64,000 bases of DNA from SZUA-38 sp965212525 (GTDB taxonomy: Bacteria > Pseudomonadota > Gammaproteobacteria > Xanthomonadales > SZUA-38). The notes below the pieces were generated by a model. The model saw nothing but the letters and a program-made list of their open reading frames with translations, did no database searches and was not told where the DNA came from. Of this stretch, positions 27,423 to 37,528 are shown one piece after another. The DNA is taken from contig CBDBVC010000043.1 in the NCBI GenBank assembly GCA_965212525.1, positions 1 through 64,000 of the forward strand. The letters run 5' to 3'. Made by a program: the position numbers and the translations under genes. Each line of letters begins with the position of its first letter. Within the stretch, counting starts at the first letter, position 1.

Positions 27423-27671
27423 GGCAGCGCTCTTATTATTTGCGGGAAACCATAGCTTTTATCACGGTTGAGGTCAAATTTTGTGCACTGTCTGTGCTCT
27501 TGAAATCAATGGAATTTGTTCAGGAATTCAACGCCTTGGAGGTGTCTGTGTTGTTCTCGAGCCATGCCGGCGTACGATCATGCAGACACATGCGGAATGA
27601 CTCACGGCAGATCTATCATCATGAGGCAAAACAGGGTATTGTTCATGACCGTTTTACCAATCTGAAAAAGC
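27423..27671. promoter_or_regulatory. mepM-like/tyrS divergent region
   Basis: 249 bp between divergent genes. AT-rich segments at 27430-27520 are suitable for promoters of both. No tyrosine leader peptide and no T-box-like structure is recognised. Confidence 0.35.
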
Positions 27672-28862
27672 ATGCAGGAACAACTCGATCTGATCAGCCG
27701 GGGCGCTGAAGAAATCCTGAAAATTGAAGAACTTGAAGAAAGGCTCAAGCTCGATCGGCCATTGCGTGTAAAGGTGGGTTTTGATCCGACAGCACCTGAC
27801 CTGCACGTCGGTCATACCGTGATAATCAACAAGATGCGGCAGTTTCAGACGATGGGGCACAAGGTGATCTTCCTGATCGGTGATTTCACCGGCATGATCG
27901 GTGATCCGTCCGGCAAGAGCGCAACGCGCAAGGCACTGACACAGGAGGAAGTGCTGGAGAACGCCAAAACCTATCAGGAACAGATCTACAAGATTCTGGA
28001 TCCTGAGGAGACCGAAGTGCGCTTCAACTCCGAGTGGTTCAGCAAGATGAGCAGCGCCGACATGATTCGTCTGTCAAGCCAGTACACGGTTGCACGCATG
28101 CTGGAACGCGATGATTTCTCCAAGCGCTACAAGTCCAACCAGCCAATCTCGATCCATGAATTCATGTACCCACTGGTGCAGGGATACGATTCGGTCGCGC
28201 TCGAATGCGATGTCGAAATGGGCGGTACCGATCAGAAATTCAATCTGCTGGTAGGCCGGCAGCTGCAACAGGAAGCTGGCCAGAAGCCGCAGATTGTTCT
28301 TACCCTGCCGCTGCTTGAGGGCCTTGACGGTGTCCAGAAGATGTCCAAGTCACTCGACAATTACATCGGCATCGATGAAGCACCGGGTGAGATTTTCGGC
28401 AAGGTCATGTCCATTTCGGACGACCTGATGTGGCGTTATTTTGACCTGCTCAGTTTCCGCAGCAATGCCGAACTGGCAGCGTTCCGCCAGCGTGTTGACG
28501 ATGGCGAGAATCCGCGTGACATCAAGTTCGAGCTGGCACGTGAACTGGTGGGGCGTTTTCACAGCGACAGGGCTGCTGAGGATGCCCAGGCGGCCTTTGT
28601 GGCTCAGTTCCAGAAGGGCGCCATGCCCGATGAAATACCCGAAGTGACCGTGTCCGGCGATGGCGATGAGTTGCCGCTGGCCTTTGTCATAAAGTCGGCT
28701 GGTCTGACCGATTCGAGCTCCGAAGCCCATCGCATGATCAAGCAGGGCGCTGTGAAGATCGATGGTGAGAAGGTTTCCGAAAAGAACATGGCGCTGTCAT
28801 CCGGGTCCGAAGTGGTGATTCAGGTCGGCAAACGACGATTCGCCAGGGTTCGGGTGGCCTGA
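27672..28862 (+). CDS. tyrS: tyrosyl-tRNA synthetase
   Basis: Class I aminoacyl-tRNA synthetase charging tRNA-Tyr. The HIGH-equivalent HVGHT and the KMSKS loop (VQKMSKSLDNYIG) are both intact, with the tyrosine-site segment VQGYDSVALECDVEMGGTDQKFN. The last ~60 residues are an S4-type RNA-binding domain (SSEAHRMIKQGAVKIDGEKVS). At 396 residues it is the shorter TyrZ-like form rather than the ~424-residue E. coli type. A Nudix hydrolase gene begins 5 nt after the stop. Confidence 0.97.
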   Translation: MQEQLDLISRGAEEILKIEELEERLKLDRPLRVKVGFDPTAPDLHVGHTVIINKMRQFQTMGHKVIFLIGDFTGMIGDPSGKSATRKALTQEEVLENAKTYQEQIYKILDPEETEVRFNSEWFSKMSSADMIRLSSQYTVARMLERDDFSKRYKSNQPISIHEFMYPLVQGYDSVALECDVEMGGTDQKFNLLVGRQLQQEAGQKPQIVLTLPLLEGLDGVQKMSKSLDNYIGIDEAPGEIFGKVMSISDDLMWRYFDLLSFRSNAELAAFRQRVDDGENPRDIKFELARELVGRFHSDRAAEDAQAAFVAQFQKGAMPDEIPEVTVSGDGDELPLAFVIKSAGLTDSSSEAHRMIKQGAVKIDGEKVSEKNMALSSGSEVVIQVGKRRFARVRVA

Positions 28863-28867
28863 GGCTG

Positions 28868-29386
28868 ATGGACGCTTCAGCTTACGCGCCCATTCCGGAG
28901 CGAACGCTGGCCGAGATCGACTGGGACAGCTGGAAAGCTGTTCACCAGGCGACACTGCTGTTCGTGATCCAGGGTGAGCGGATTCTGCTGATACGCAAGA
29001 AGACAGGGCTGGGTGAGGGCAAGATCAATGGCCCTGGCGGCAAGGTGGATCCCGGCGAGACTGCGGTTCAGGCCGCGATTCGTGAATGTCAGGAAGAATT
29101 GCATATCACACCACACGAACCGGCGTATTGTGGTCGCCACATGTTCCAGTTCATCAATGGCTATTCCATTGATGTGTCGGTGTTCCGCTCGAGTCAGTTC
29201 GAAGGCACGCCCACTGAAACACGCGAGGCCAGTCCGATCTGGTTCGATGTGAAAGAAATCCCCTACGATCAGATGTGGGCGGATGATGCCCTGTGGCTGC
29301 CTCTGCTGCTGCAGAACAGACAGTTTGTCGGGCGCTATATTTTTGATGACGATACCATGCTCGACCACGAGCTGGTGTGCCCGTAG
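28868..29386 (+). CDS. Nudix hydrolase, MutT/MTH1-like
   Basis: A 172-residue Nudix protein. The Nudix box is complete: GGKVDPGETAVQAAIRECQEEL fits G-x5-E-x7-R-E-x2-E-E with a hydrophobic end. The LFVIQGERILLIRKKTGLGEGKINGPGG lead-in is that of MTH1-type oxidised-purine dNTP diphosphatases, which remove 8-oxo-dGTP-like nucleotides. Exact substrate cannot be proved. It is almost certainly co-transcribed with tyrS, which ends 5 nt upstream. The C-terminus (YIFDDDTMLDHELVCP) is also MTH1-like. Confidence 0.85.
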   Translation: MDASAYAPIPERTLAEIDWDSWKAVHQATLLFVIQGERILLIRKKTGLGEGKINGPGGKVDPGETAVQAAIRECQEELHITPHEPAYCGRHMFQFINGYSIDVSVFRSSQFEGTPTETREASPIWFDVKEIPYDQMWADDALWLPLLLQNRQFVGRYIFDDDTMLDHELVCP

Positions 29387-29407
29387 CCTGCAGGGTCGTC
29401 ATCGATT

Positions 29408-29611
29408 CTACTGGTGGCGACAGGTGCCGGTCCTGGCAACGGGTCGGGCCAGTCGGCCGTGGTCGGCAGCCAGGCCGCGATGCTTGATGGCCGAATCGGG
29501 CGTACAGTAGTAATGGTCACTGCGCGGTTCGGGGGTCTGCATACTGGCGCAGCCAGTCAGCAAGATAGCGAATACCACCAGTGACGAAATTGACAGGATC
29601 TGTTTTCTCAT
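29408..29611 (-). CDS. small lipoprotein, unknown function
   Basis: 67 residues. The basic start MRKQ, a hydrophobic segment and the lipobox LLTGC (Cys 21) mark a lipoprotein; the +2 residue is Ala, which suggests outer-membrane sorting by the Lol rule. The mature part (ASMQTPEPRSDHYYCTPDSAIKHRG) is short and polar with one further pair of Cys residues. I recognise no family. It is convergent with the Nudix gene and divergent from the Lhr helicase. Confidence 0.65.
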   Translation of the reverse strand: MRKQILSISSLVVFAILLTGCASMQTPEPRSDHYYCTPDSAIKHRGLAADHGRLARPVARTGTCRHQ

Positions 29612-29713
29612 CTGCTGTTCCTCTGCATCTGTCAGCGTGTGTCTTCAGTATAGACAACAGGAAGCCGTCATTTGTTTCTCATGTTTTGAGAATGACTGAT
29701 CTATACTGAATCC
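29612..29713. promoter_or_regulatory. lipoprotein/lhr divergent promoter region
   Basis: 102 bp between divergent starts, AT-rich around 29640-29710 (for example tatactgaat near 29702). Promoters for both genes are expected here; no operator is seen. Confidence 0.35.
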
Positions 29714-32700
29714 ATGAAGCTGTCAGCATCCGATCAATTTCCTTCTGCGTTTCATCCAGCCGTCACCCGATGGTTCGATGAGACGTTCCAGTCGGCCACC
29801 CCGATCCAGCGCATGGCCTGGCATGAGATCGAAGATGGCAATGCGGTACTGATATCTGCACCGACCGGATCCGGCAAGACACTGGCAGCCTTCCTCTCCG
29901 GTATCAACCGGATGATTCGTCAATCGCTCGATGCCGGGCTTGATGGCACAGCCATACTGTATGTGTCACCACTCAAGGCGCTGTCCAACGATATCGAGAA
30001 GAACCTGCGTGCTCCGCTGACAGGTATCTGTCAGGCGCTGGAGGATCAGGGTGTGATCACCGAACCGGTCACGGCCGCTGTGCGAACGGGCGACACCAGC
30101 CAGGCCGATCGACAGAAGATGATCCGACAGCCACCGAATATTCTGGTCACCACGCCAGAATCGCTGTTCATCCTCATGACCTCCGAGTCGGGACGCAATA
30201 TGCTGAAGAACATATCGGAGGTGATTGTCGACGAGATCCATGCCATGGCAGGTTCCAAGCGTGGGGCACACCTGTTGCTGACGCTTGCTCGACTCGATGC
30301 GCTGGCAGAATCACATGGCAACCGGAAACCTCGCAGGATAGGGCTGTCGGCGACGCAGAAGCCAATCGAGCGGATGGCTCGATTCCTGTGCCACGACGGT
30401 GACTGTCGCATTGTGGATGACGGTCACAAGCGGGACATGGATCTGGCCATGATGCTGCCTCATTCGCCTCTGGATGCGGTGATGGCGAATGAAGTCTGGA
30501 CTGAGCTCTACGACATGCTGGCAGAGCTCGTGTCCCGTCACAGCACCACACTGATTTTCGTCAACACCCGCAGGCTGGCCGAGCGACTCACCCGTCATCT
30601 GGAGGAGCGCCTGTCGCCAGGCGATGTGATGGCGCATCACGGCTCACTGGCCCTGGCGCAGCGGCATCAGGCTGAAATGCGGCTCAAGGAGGGCTCGCTC
30701 AAGGCCCTGGTTGCCACGGCATCGCTGGAGCTGGGTATCGATATCGGTGACGTCGATCTGGTATGTCAGATGGGCTCACCCCGCAGTATCGCCGCCTTTC
30801 TGCAGCGAGTGGGCCGCTCGGGCCATTCGGTGGACAAGACGCCCAGGGGGCGGTTGTTTCCCCTGTCCCAGGATGACCTGGTTGAATGCACGGCCCTGCT
30901 CAATGCCGTGGATCAGGGCGTGCTGGACCTGATACCGATTCCCGAACGACCACTGGATGTACTGGCCCAGCAGATTGTGGCCGAGGTTGCCTGCCGCGAA
31001 TGGCAGGAGGACAGGCTGTATGAGCTGATGACTGCCAATCGTGTCTTTGCCGGATTGCAGCGCGAGACGTTTGCAGACATCTGCCAGATGCTGGCTGAAG
31101 GCTATGCCACCCAGCGTGGCCGTCGTGGTGCCTATGTGCACCGCGACGTGATTCATGGTCAGCTCAGGGGGCGCAAGGGCGCACGACTGACCGCCCTCAC
31201 CAATGCCGGTGTGATCCCCGATCAGTTCGATTACGATGTGATTCTGAGGCCACGAGATCTCAGGATTGGCAGTGTCAACGAGGATTTCGCCTTCGAGAGC
31301 ATTCCCGGTGACATCTTCCAGCTGGGTAACCACTCCTATCGCATACTCAAGGTGGAGACCGGTCGCGTGTTCGTCGAGGACGCCGAGGGTTTGCCACCGA
31401 ATCTGCCGTTCTGGTTCGGCGAAGCACCGGGCCGCTCGGACGAACTGTCCCAGGCGGTATCCGATTTTCGCTGCCAGGTGATGGCTGTCATTGAAGAGAA
31501 TCCCGCTGGCCTTGTCGACTGGCTGATATCGGAGGCAGGTCTGGACAGTGTCGTTGCCGGACAGCTGGCCACCTATCTGGTGGTGTCTCATCAGGCACTG
31601 GGCGTGTTGCCCAGTCATCAGGAACTGGTACTGGAGCGTTTCTTCGATGAAACCGGTGACATGCACCTGGTGATTCATTCAACCTACGGATCGCGAATCA
31701 ACCGGGCGCTTGGGCTGAGTCTGCGCAAGAAATTCTGTCGCCGCTTCAATTTCGAATTGCAGGCCTCGGCACTGGAGGATTCCCTGGTGTTGTCACTGGG
31801 GCCGACCCACAGCTTTGACATGGACGAGGTGATGGGCTGGATCAAGCCTGACACTGTGCGCGAGACACTGATCCAGGCACTGCTGGATGCACCCATGTTC
31901 AATGTGCGCTGGCGCTGGGTGGCAACCAATGCACTGGCCATCAAGCGCATGGTGGGTGGCAAGCGACGGCCGCCCCAGTTTCAGCGATCGGATGCCGATG
32001 ATCTGATCGCCATCTGTTTCCCCGATCAGCTGGCCTGTCAGGAGAATCTGTCCGGCATGCGCGAGATTCCGGATCATCCACTGGTCACCCAGGCAATCAA
32101 CGATTGCCTGACCGAGGTGATGGATATCGCCGGTCTCGAGCGTTTGCTGAAACAGATCCAGGCCGGTCCGGTGAGCGTTCGTTCGGTGGACCTGACTGAA
32201 CCCTCGCCATTGTCCGATGCCATACTCTCAGCACGGCCCTACGCCTTTCTCGATGATGGTGCAGCTGAAGAACGCCGCACCAACAACGTGGCCATGCGGC
32301 AGCAGCGTTCTATTGACGAAGCCGCCACCTTCGGAAAGATCGATCCGGATGCGGTCAGTCGAGTCCGCAGTGAATCCTGGCCACTGATGCGGGATGCGGA
32401 CGAGGTGCACGATGCCTTGCTGGTGTGTGGCTTCCTGCTCGAGAGTGAAACCCGCACCGTTGAAGGCCTGATCGATCAACTGCATGCAGCCGGGCGGTTG
32501 AAGAAGATCAGTAACCCGGGCCGCCCTCTTGCTGTGGCCACTGAGCGACTACACGAGGCACAACCGCTGTGGCCGGATGCACTGACAACATCGACTGAGG
32601 CAGTAACTGATCCGGTCGACGCCGAAACAGCAGCGGTCAACCTGATCCGATCCAGGCTGGAGGTGATCGGACCGGTTTCAGTTCATCACCTGGCAGGAGA

Positions 32701-34018
32701 AATGTCACTCACGCTGCCACGGGTCGAACAGGCGCTGATCACACTGGAAGTTGAAGGTACCATTCTGCGTGGCCGCTTCGACAGTGATAAGGAACAGTGG
32801 TGCCATCGCCGCCTGCTGCATCGAATTCATCGCTACTCCCGCATAAGCAAGCGCGCACGCTATCAGGTCGTCTCGGCCGCTTCCTTCTACCGCTTCCTTT
32901 TCAAGTGGCACGGACTTGATGAACCGGCCGCCGCGACGCCTGCCTCCATGAAGGCAGTACTCGAACGGCTGCAGGGTGTCTGCGTTCCGGTCACGGCCTG
33001 GCAACACGAGCTGCTTCCCGCCCGTCTGAGACAGGTGAACCCCGAAGACATCGATAACCTGTGTCGATCCGGCGAGATGCTGTGGTTGCGGCTCGGTGCA
33101 AGTTCGGCATCCCAGATTGTGGTCAACACGCCAATTGCCATCTTGCCAAGAAAACATGCCCGTGACTGGATCTGGCATTCTCGCCAGCCGCAACATCAGG
33201 CCATTGATTCGGGATCAGAAGAGAGCAATGACTGGCAGAGTACCCTGTCGAGTTCGGCGATCGAAGTGTGCCGCTTTCTCGAGAACCACGGGGCATCCTT
33301 CGCCGATGAAATCACTTCGGCATGTCACATGCTGGACAGCCAGTTCGAATCAGCCATTTCAGAACTGGTGGCAGCCGGGCGTGTCACTTCCGATTCATTC
33401 AGCGGAGCGCGTTACCTGATCTCGAGTGAAAAGATAAAGCGCAAACATGCACGTTACCGTCGTATGGGGTATCCGGCCAATGAACTGGGTCAATCAGGGC
33501 GATGGTCACTTATTCGAGCACATCAGGAGCCTGATCACTGGAGCAGCGTCATGCACCTGGCCGCAGCCCTGATAGAGCGGTATGGCGTGGTATTCAGAGC
33601 GCTGCTGTCTCAGCAACGAGGATTGCCACCCTGGCGCGAACTGCTGCATGCCTACCGACTGATGGAGGCGCGAGACGACATTGCAGGCGGTCGATTTGTT
33701 GACGGATTTGCCGGCGAACAGTTTGCCCGCCTGGATGTGCCGCCCGTTCTTCGTGCTGTTGACGGCAGAGCAGCGGATGGCCGTGTTCAGATCATCAGCG
33801 CGCATGATCCGCTGAACCTGACGGGCGTGCTGTCGGATGTGGACCGGGTGCCTGCAATGAGCGGCAACCGGATCGCAGTGCGTGACGGAGTAGTGGTCGG
33901 GGTACTTGTCGCCGGTGAGCTCAGGGTAGCCGACTCGGCAGATGACGCCGAGTACATTCGGGCTGCACTGACTTCGTCAGCAACAGGGGTTGGCAGGGCC
34001 GGTATGACTGGGCTGTAG
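29714..34018 (+). CDS. lhr: Lhr-type large DEAD/H-box helicase
   Basis: A 1434-residue superfamily 2 helicase. Motif I is APTGSGKT (49-56), motif Ia VSPLKALSNDI, motif II DEIH in VDEIHAMAGSKRGAHL, motif III GLSATQ, motif V/VI region LVATASLELGIDIGDVDLVCQMGSPRSIAAFLQRVGRSGH. This is the Lhr signature. The core (~900 residues) is followed by a long C-terminal part with winged-helix-like elements, as in full-length bacterial Lhr. These helicases translocate 3' to 5' and unwind RNA:DNA hybrids; a role in DNA repair is likely. It stands alone, without the exonuclease or phosphoesterase partners seen in some species. Confidence 0.93.
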   Translation: MKLSASDQFPSAFHPAVTRWFDETFQSATPIQRMAWHEIEDGNAVLISAPTGSGKTLAAFLSGINRMIRQSLDAGLDGTAILYVSPLKALSNDIEKNLRAPLTGICQALEDQGVITEPVTAAVRTGDTSQADRQKMIRQPPNILVTTPESLFILMTSESGRNMLKNISEVIVDEIHAMAGSKRGAHLLLTLARLDALAESHGNRKPRRIGLSATQKPIERMARFLCHDGDCRIVDDGHKRDMDLAMMLPHSPLDAVMANEVWTELYDMLAELVSRHSTTLIFVNTRRLAERLTRHLEERLSPGDVMAHHGSLALAQRHQAEMRLKEGSLKALVATASLELGIDIGDVDLVCQMGSPRSIAAFLQRVGRSGHSVDKTPRGRLFPLSQDDLVECTALLNAVDQGVLDLIPIPERPLDVLAQQIVAEVACREWQEDRLYELMTANRVFAGLQRETFADICQMLAEGYATQRGRRGAYVHRDVIHGQLRGRKGARLTALTNAGVIPDQFDYDVILRPRDLRIGSVNEDFAFESIPGDIFQLGNHSYRILKVETGRVFVEDAEGLPPNLPFWFGEAPGRSDELSQAVSDFRCQVMAVIEENPAGLVDWLISEAGLDSVVAGQLATYLVVSHQALGVLPSHQELVLERFFDETGDMHLVIHSTYGSRINRALGLSLRKKFCRRFNFELQASALEDSLVLSLGPTHSFDMDEVMGWIKPDTVRETLIQALLDAPMFNVRWRWVATNALAIKRMVGGKRRPPQFQRSDADDLIAICFPDQLACQENLSGMREIPDHPLVTQAINDCLTEVMDIAGLERLLKQIQAGPVSVRSVDLTEPSPLSDAILSARPYAFLDDGAAEERRTNNVAMRQQRSIDEAATFGKIDPDAVSRVRSESWPLMRDADEVHDALLVCGFLLESETRTVEGLIDQLHAAGRLKKISNPGRPLAVATERLHEAQPLWPDALTTSTEAVTDPVDAETAAVNLIRSRLEVIGPVSVHHLAGEMSLTLPRVEQALITLEVEGTILRGRFDSDKEQWCHRRLLHRIHRYSRISKRARYQVVSAASFYRFLFKWHGLDEPAAATPASMKAVLERLQGVCVPVTAWQHELLPARLRQVNPEDIDNLCRSGEMLWLRLGASSASQIVVNTPIAILPRKHARDWIWHSRQPQHQAIDSGSEESNDWQSTLSSSAIEVCRFLENHGASFADEITSACHMLDSQFESAISELVAAGRVTSDSFSGARYLISSEKIKRKHARYRRMGYPANELGQSGRWSLIRAHQEPDHWSSVMHLAAALIERYGVVFRALLSQQRGLPPWRELLHAYRLMEARDDIAGGRFVDGFAGEQFARLDVPPVLRAVDGRAADGRVQIISAHDPLNLTGVLSDVDRVPAMSGNRIAVRDGVVVGVLVAGELRVADSADDAEYIRAALTSSATGVGRAGMTGL

Positions 34019-34101
34019 CTGCCCGTGAGATGATCCGATTTTATGACACAGAGCGGATTGAACTGCGACACCTTGTCGCAGAACAGTCCGAACAGTCATG
34101 A

Positions 34102-35109
34102 TCATGCAGTCTCTGTTTCAGTCCTGACGGTTTCAATCCACTGGTGTGTATCGTTCTGGTGACCACGCTGGAGATCGGTGAGCGCATCACGCAGTTTCAG
34201 CGTCACTTCACCGACATCGCCATTACCCACCGGGTGTTCATTGCCATCCAGTATCACACTGCCAACTGGCGAGATGACGGCGGCGGTTCCGGTCAGCATG
34301 GCCTCGGAATCCGGCAGCCACTTCAGTAGCTCATCAACCGTGTAATCGGTTTCCTCGATGGTCATGCCCATTTCGCCAGCCAGCGTCAGAACCGAATCAC
34401 GCGTCACGCCAGCCAGTACAGCACCGTCCAGTTTCTTGGTGATGACCCTGTTGTTGTGGATCAGCAGGAAATTTGCTGCACCGGTTTCCTGTACGTCCCC
34501 GCCCGGGCAGAACAGAACCTGATCTGCGCCGTATCGTGCGCGGGCATCTACCACAGATCCCAGCGCGGCGGCATAGTTGCCACCCGTCTTGACCTGTCCG
34601 AAGCGCGGTGTCGAGCGCATGTTTTCGGTGTCGAGCAGCAGCTTGAGCGGGCGGATGCCGCCAGTGAAGTAGTCGCCGACTGGTGACAGCAACACGAACA
34701 GAATGGCCTCTTCGGTAGGTTTGCCAGCACCACCGATATTGGAATCGGTGCCGATCAGTGTCGGCCGAATATACAGCGAGCCCGGTTCTGCCGGGATCTC
34801 ATTGCGGACTGCATCAACAGCACTGTGAATCATGCCGGAGAGCAGTGATGCATCTGGTACAGGAAGACAGAGTGCTTCAGCACTGCGCTGCATGCGCTGA
34901 ATGTTGCGGTCTGGTCGAAACAGTCTGACGCTGCCGTCCTGCCACTGATAGGCTTTCATTCCCTCAAAGCAGGTGCTCGAATAATGAAGTACATGCGCCG
35001 AAGGATGCAGTGGCAGTGGTTCGACTGCGGTGAGTCTGACCTCACCCCAGTGTCCATCGGCGTATTTACAGATACTCATCCTGCTTGCGAATTCCTGGCC
35101 AAATGCCAT
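34102..35109 (-). CDS. ilvE: branched-chain amino acid aminotransferase
   Basis: PLP enzyme transferring the amino group between glutamate and the keto acids of Val, Leu and Ile. The pyridoxal-Lys is in GQVKTGGNYAAALG, with YIRPTLIGTDSNIG, the phosphate-binding TRDSVLTLA and the C-terminal GTAAVISPVGSV. This is the eukaryote-like class of IlvE. The start is set at 35109, where AGGAG lies 8 nt upstream; the longer frame reaching 35214 runs into ptrB and has no similarity. The ptrB stop is 10 nt upstream, so both are probably read together. No ilv attenuator can fit in that gap. Confidence 0.94.
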   Translation of the reverse strand: MAFGQEFASRMSICKYADGHWGEVRLTAVEPLPLHPSAHVLHYSSTCFEGMKAYQWQDGSVRLFRPDRNIQRMQRSAEALCLPVPDASLLSGMIHSAVDAVRNEIPAEPGSLYIRPTLIGTDSNIGGAGKPTEEAILFVLLSPVGDYFTGGIRPLKLLLDTENMRSTPRFGQVKTGGNYAAALGSVVDARARYGADQVLFCPGGDVQETGAANFLLIHNNRVITKKLDGAVLAGVTRDSVLTLAGEMGMTIEETDYTVDELLKWLPDSEAMLTGTAAVISPVGSVILDGNEHPVGNGDVGEVTLKLRDALTDLQRGHQNDTHQWIETVRTETETA

Positions 35110-35119
35110 GACGATCTCC

Positions 35120-37345
35120 TCAGCCTTCAGCTGTATTCTGGTTGGCGAGCTTGATGAAGAACGCATACATGCGCGCCACATCGCGGTACCGCTTGAATCG
35201 ACCGGAGGCACCACCGTGACCAGCGTCCATGTCGGTGTACATCAACAACAGGTTGTCGTCGGTTCTGTAATCGCGCAGCTTGGCAATCCATTTGGCCGGT
35301 TCGAAATACTGCACCTGTGAATCATGAAGTCCGGTGGTGATCAGTAGGTTCGGGTAGTCCTGTTTCCTGACCTGATCATAGGGTGAGTAACTGACGATGT
35401 ACTCATACTGTTCCTTGATCTTGGGGTTACCCCATTCATTGAATTCTCCGGTGGTCAGCGGAATGGACTCATCGAGCATGGTGTTGATGACATCGACAAA
35501 TGGCACGGCTGCAACCACACCATGATACAGCTCGGGAGAAATGTTGATCACCACACCCATGAGCAGCCCACCTGCACTACCGCCATAGGCGTACAGTCGC
35601 TTGCTGTCACCGTAGTTGCGCTTGACCAGATCAGCGCTGACGTCCACGAAATCGGTGAAGGTGTTCATCTTGTTGAACATCTTGCCATCGTCATACCAGC
35701 GTCTGCCCATTTCCTGGCCGCCGCGAACGTGCGCCATGGCAAACACGAAACCTCGATCCAGCAGGCTCAGGCGATCACTGCGGAACGTGGGGTCGATTGA
35801 ATTGCCATAGGAGCCGTAACCGTAGACCAGCAGTGGTGCCGATCCATCCCGCGGAGTGTCCTTGTGATACACCAGCGATACGGGAACAGCAGTACCATCA
35901 CGGGCGGTCACACGCACACGTTCCGTGCGGTAGTTGTCGGGCGTGAAATCGCCGATCACTTCAGTCTGCTTGAGCAGGGTACGTTCACCGGTATTCAGAT
36001 CAAGATCATAGATCGTGTACGGTGTGGTCATCGAGGTGTAGCCATAACGCAACAGGGTTGAGTTCACATCAACATTGTCATCAAGATACATGGCGTAAGC
36101 ACTTTCATCCGACTTGATGAAATCCTGCTCTCCACCATCGAAGGGCACGATCCGGATTCTGCGCAGTCCATCTGACCTCTCGCTCACCACCAGACGATCA
36201 GCGAAGGGTGTCATGCCACTGATCAATACGTCATCCGAATGGGGGACGAATTCTTCCCAGGCATCAGCATTCTGGCTGTTTTCCAGCGTCGTTTTCATGA
36301 TCCTGAAATTGACGGCATCACGATTGCTGCGCACGAAGAACTGACCGTTGACGTCGGTCACGTTGTATTCATGATTGTCTTCACGTGGCAGAAACACGGT
36401 GAACTCACCGGTCGGATCGCTGGCATCGAGCAGGTGGGCCTCATCGGAGATCGTGCTGCCCATGACCATGTAGATGTAGTCGTTCGATTTGCCACGGTAA
36501 ACGGAGGTGTAGAAGGTATTGTCCTTTTCCTCATAGACCAGTACATCCTCGCTGACGGGTGTACCAATGACGTGGCGATAGATCTGATAGGGCAGCAGGG
36601 TTTCCTCATCCTTGATGGCGTAGAACAGTGTCTTGTTGTCTGCTGCAAAGGCCATGGCGCCAGAGGCATTGACGATCTCCTCGGAGAATACCTCGCCGGT
36701 TTCGATGTTCCTGATGCGAATGGTATAGAGGCGACGGCTGACGGTATCTTCTGTCCAGGCCATGATCTTGTGATCGTCAGTCACGATCATGTTGTTGAGG
36801 GAGAAGAACTCGTGACCCTCGGCCAGCTTGTTTTCATCAAGCAGGATTTCTTCCTCGTTCTCCAGGCTCTGATGCTTTCTGGCGTGGATCTTGTAGTCCT
36901 GGCCGGCACTGTAACGGGAATAGTAATAGTAGTCGTCAAGCTTGACCGGAACTTCCTCATCATCCTGTTTCAGTCGGGCTGTCATCTCCGTGTAGAGTGT
37001 TTCCTGCATCTGCACGGTATCGGACATTTCCTGCTCAAAGTAGGCATTCTCTGCTTCGAGATAACCGAGTACTTCAGGATCCTTGCGGTCATCATCCCTG
37101 AGCCAGTGGTAGTCATCGACCCGTTCATGGCCATGAAGCGTGCTCTTCACTGGACGTTTTTCGGCAACGGGTGGCGTCAATTGTTCCATCGATTCGCTGG
37201 CAGTGGTGGATTCGGTCATGATCTGGGATTGTTCCTGTTCTTTGCCTGCCTGAGGGTCGGATTGCTGACAGCCCTGGATACCCAGACCTGCAATCACGGC
37301 GACAGTCGTCGCGATCAGGGTAGAGTTGCGTTTGATTTTTAACAT
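35120..37345 (-). CDS. ptrB: oligopeptidase B-type S9A serine peptidase, lipoprotein
   Basis: A 741-residue prolyl-oligopeptidase-family enzyme. The catalytic Ser is in YGGSAGGLLMG, the Asp in TTGLHDSQVQYFEPAKW and the His in DAGHGGASGRF. The N-terminal two thirds form the beta-propeller gate. Unlike cytosolic oligopeptidase B it begins with a signal sequence and a lipobox (GIQGC, Cys 26), followed by a Gln/Ser/Thr-rich linker, so it should be anchored in the periplasm or outer membrane. It probably trims basic peptides after Arg/Lys in the envelope. The ilvE gene follows after 10 nt. Confidence 0.92.
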   Translation of the reverse strand: MLKIKRNSTLIATTVAVIAGLGIQGCQQSDPQAGKEQEQSQIMTESTTASESMEQLTPPVAEKRPVKSTLHGHERVDDYHWLRDDDRKDPEVLGYLEAENAYFEQEMSDTVQMQETLYTEMTARLKQDDEEVPVKLDDYYYYSRYSAGQDYKIHARKHQSLENEEEILLDENKLAEGHEFFSLNNMIVTDDHKIMAWTEDTVSRRLYTIRIRNIETGEVFSEEIVNASGAMAFAADNKTLFYAIKDEETLLPYQIYRHVIGTPVSEDVLVYEEKDNTFYTSVYRGKSNDYIYMVMGSTISDEAHLLDASDPTGEFTVFLPREDNHEYNVTDVNGQFFVRSNRDAVNFRIMKTTLENSQNADAWEEFVPHSDDVLISGMTPFADRLVVSERSDGLRRIRIVPFDGGEQDFIKSDESAYAMYLDDNVDVNSTLLRYGYTSMTTPYTIYDLDLNTGERTLLKQTEVIGDFTPDNYRTERVRVTARDGTAVPVSLVYHKDTPRDGSAPLLVYGYGSYGNSIDPTFRSDRLSLLDRGFVFAMAHVRGGQEMGRRWYDDGKMFNKMNTFTDFVDVSADLVKRNYGDSKRLYAYGGSAGGLLMGVVINISPELYHGVVAAVPFVDVINTMLDESIPLTTGEFNEWGNPKIKEQYEYIVSYSPYDQVRKQDYPNLLITTGLHDSQVQYFEPAKWIAKLRDYRTDDNLLLMYTDMDAGHGGASGRFKRYRDVARMYAFFIKLANQNTAEG

Positions 37346-37528
37346 GTCGGTTTCTGCTCGTTTCGATGGCTGGGGATGTCGGCCTTACAGGAAAACCGCA
37401 TGGCCGGACCGGATTCATGCTCAAATCCGATCGCACACTATATCGTGTTTGTGACGATATGGAAGCACTGCGCCTGACTATCAAGAGGATTGCGATGAAT
37501 TGACGAATCAATCCGACTAAAAAAAGTG
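37346..37528. promoter_or_regulatory. ptrB/arg operon divergent region
   Basis: 183 bp upstream of ptrB on one side and the arginine leader promoter on the other. No convincing ArgR-type box pair (18-bp AT-rich palindromes) is seen, which makes the downstream attenuator the more likely control of the arg genes. Confidence 0.4.

Noticed and set aside
30776..31678. A 300-codon open frame opposite lhr
   Set aside because: Antisense shadow; no motif and it crosses conserved helicase codons.
36239..37342. A 367-codon open frame opposite ptrB
   Set aside because: Antisense shadow of a well-supported gene; composition is unlike a real protein.
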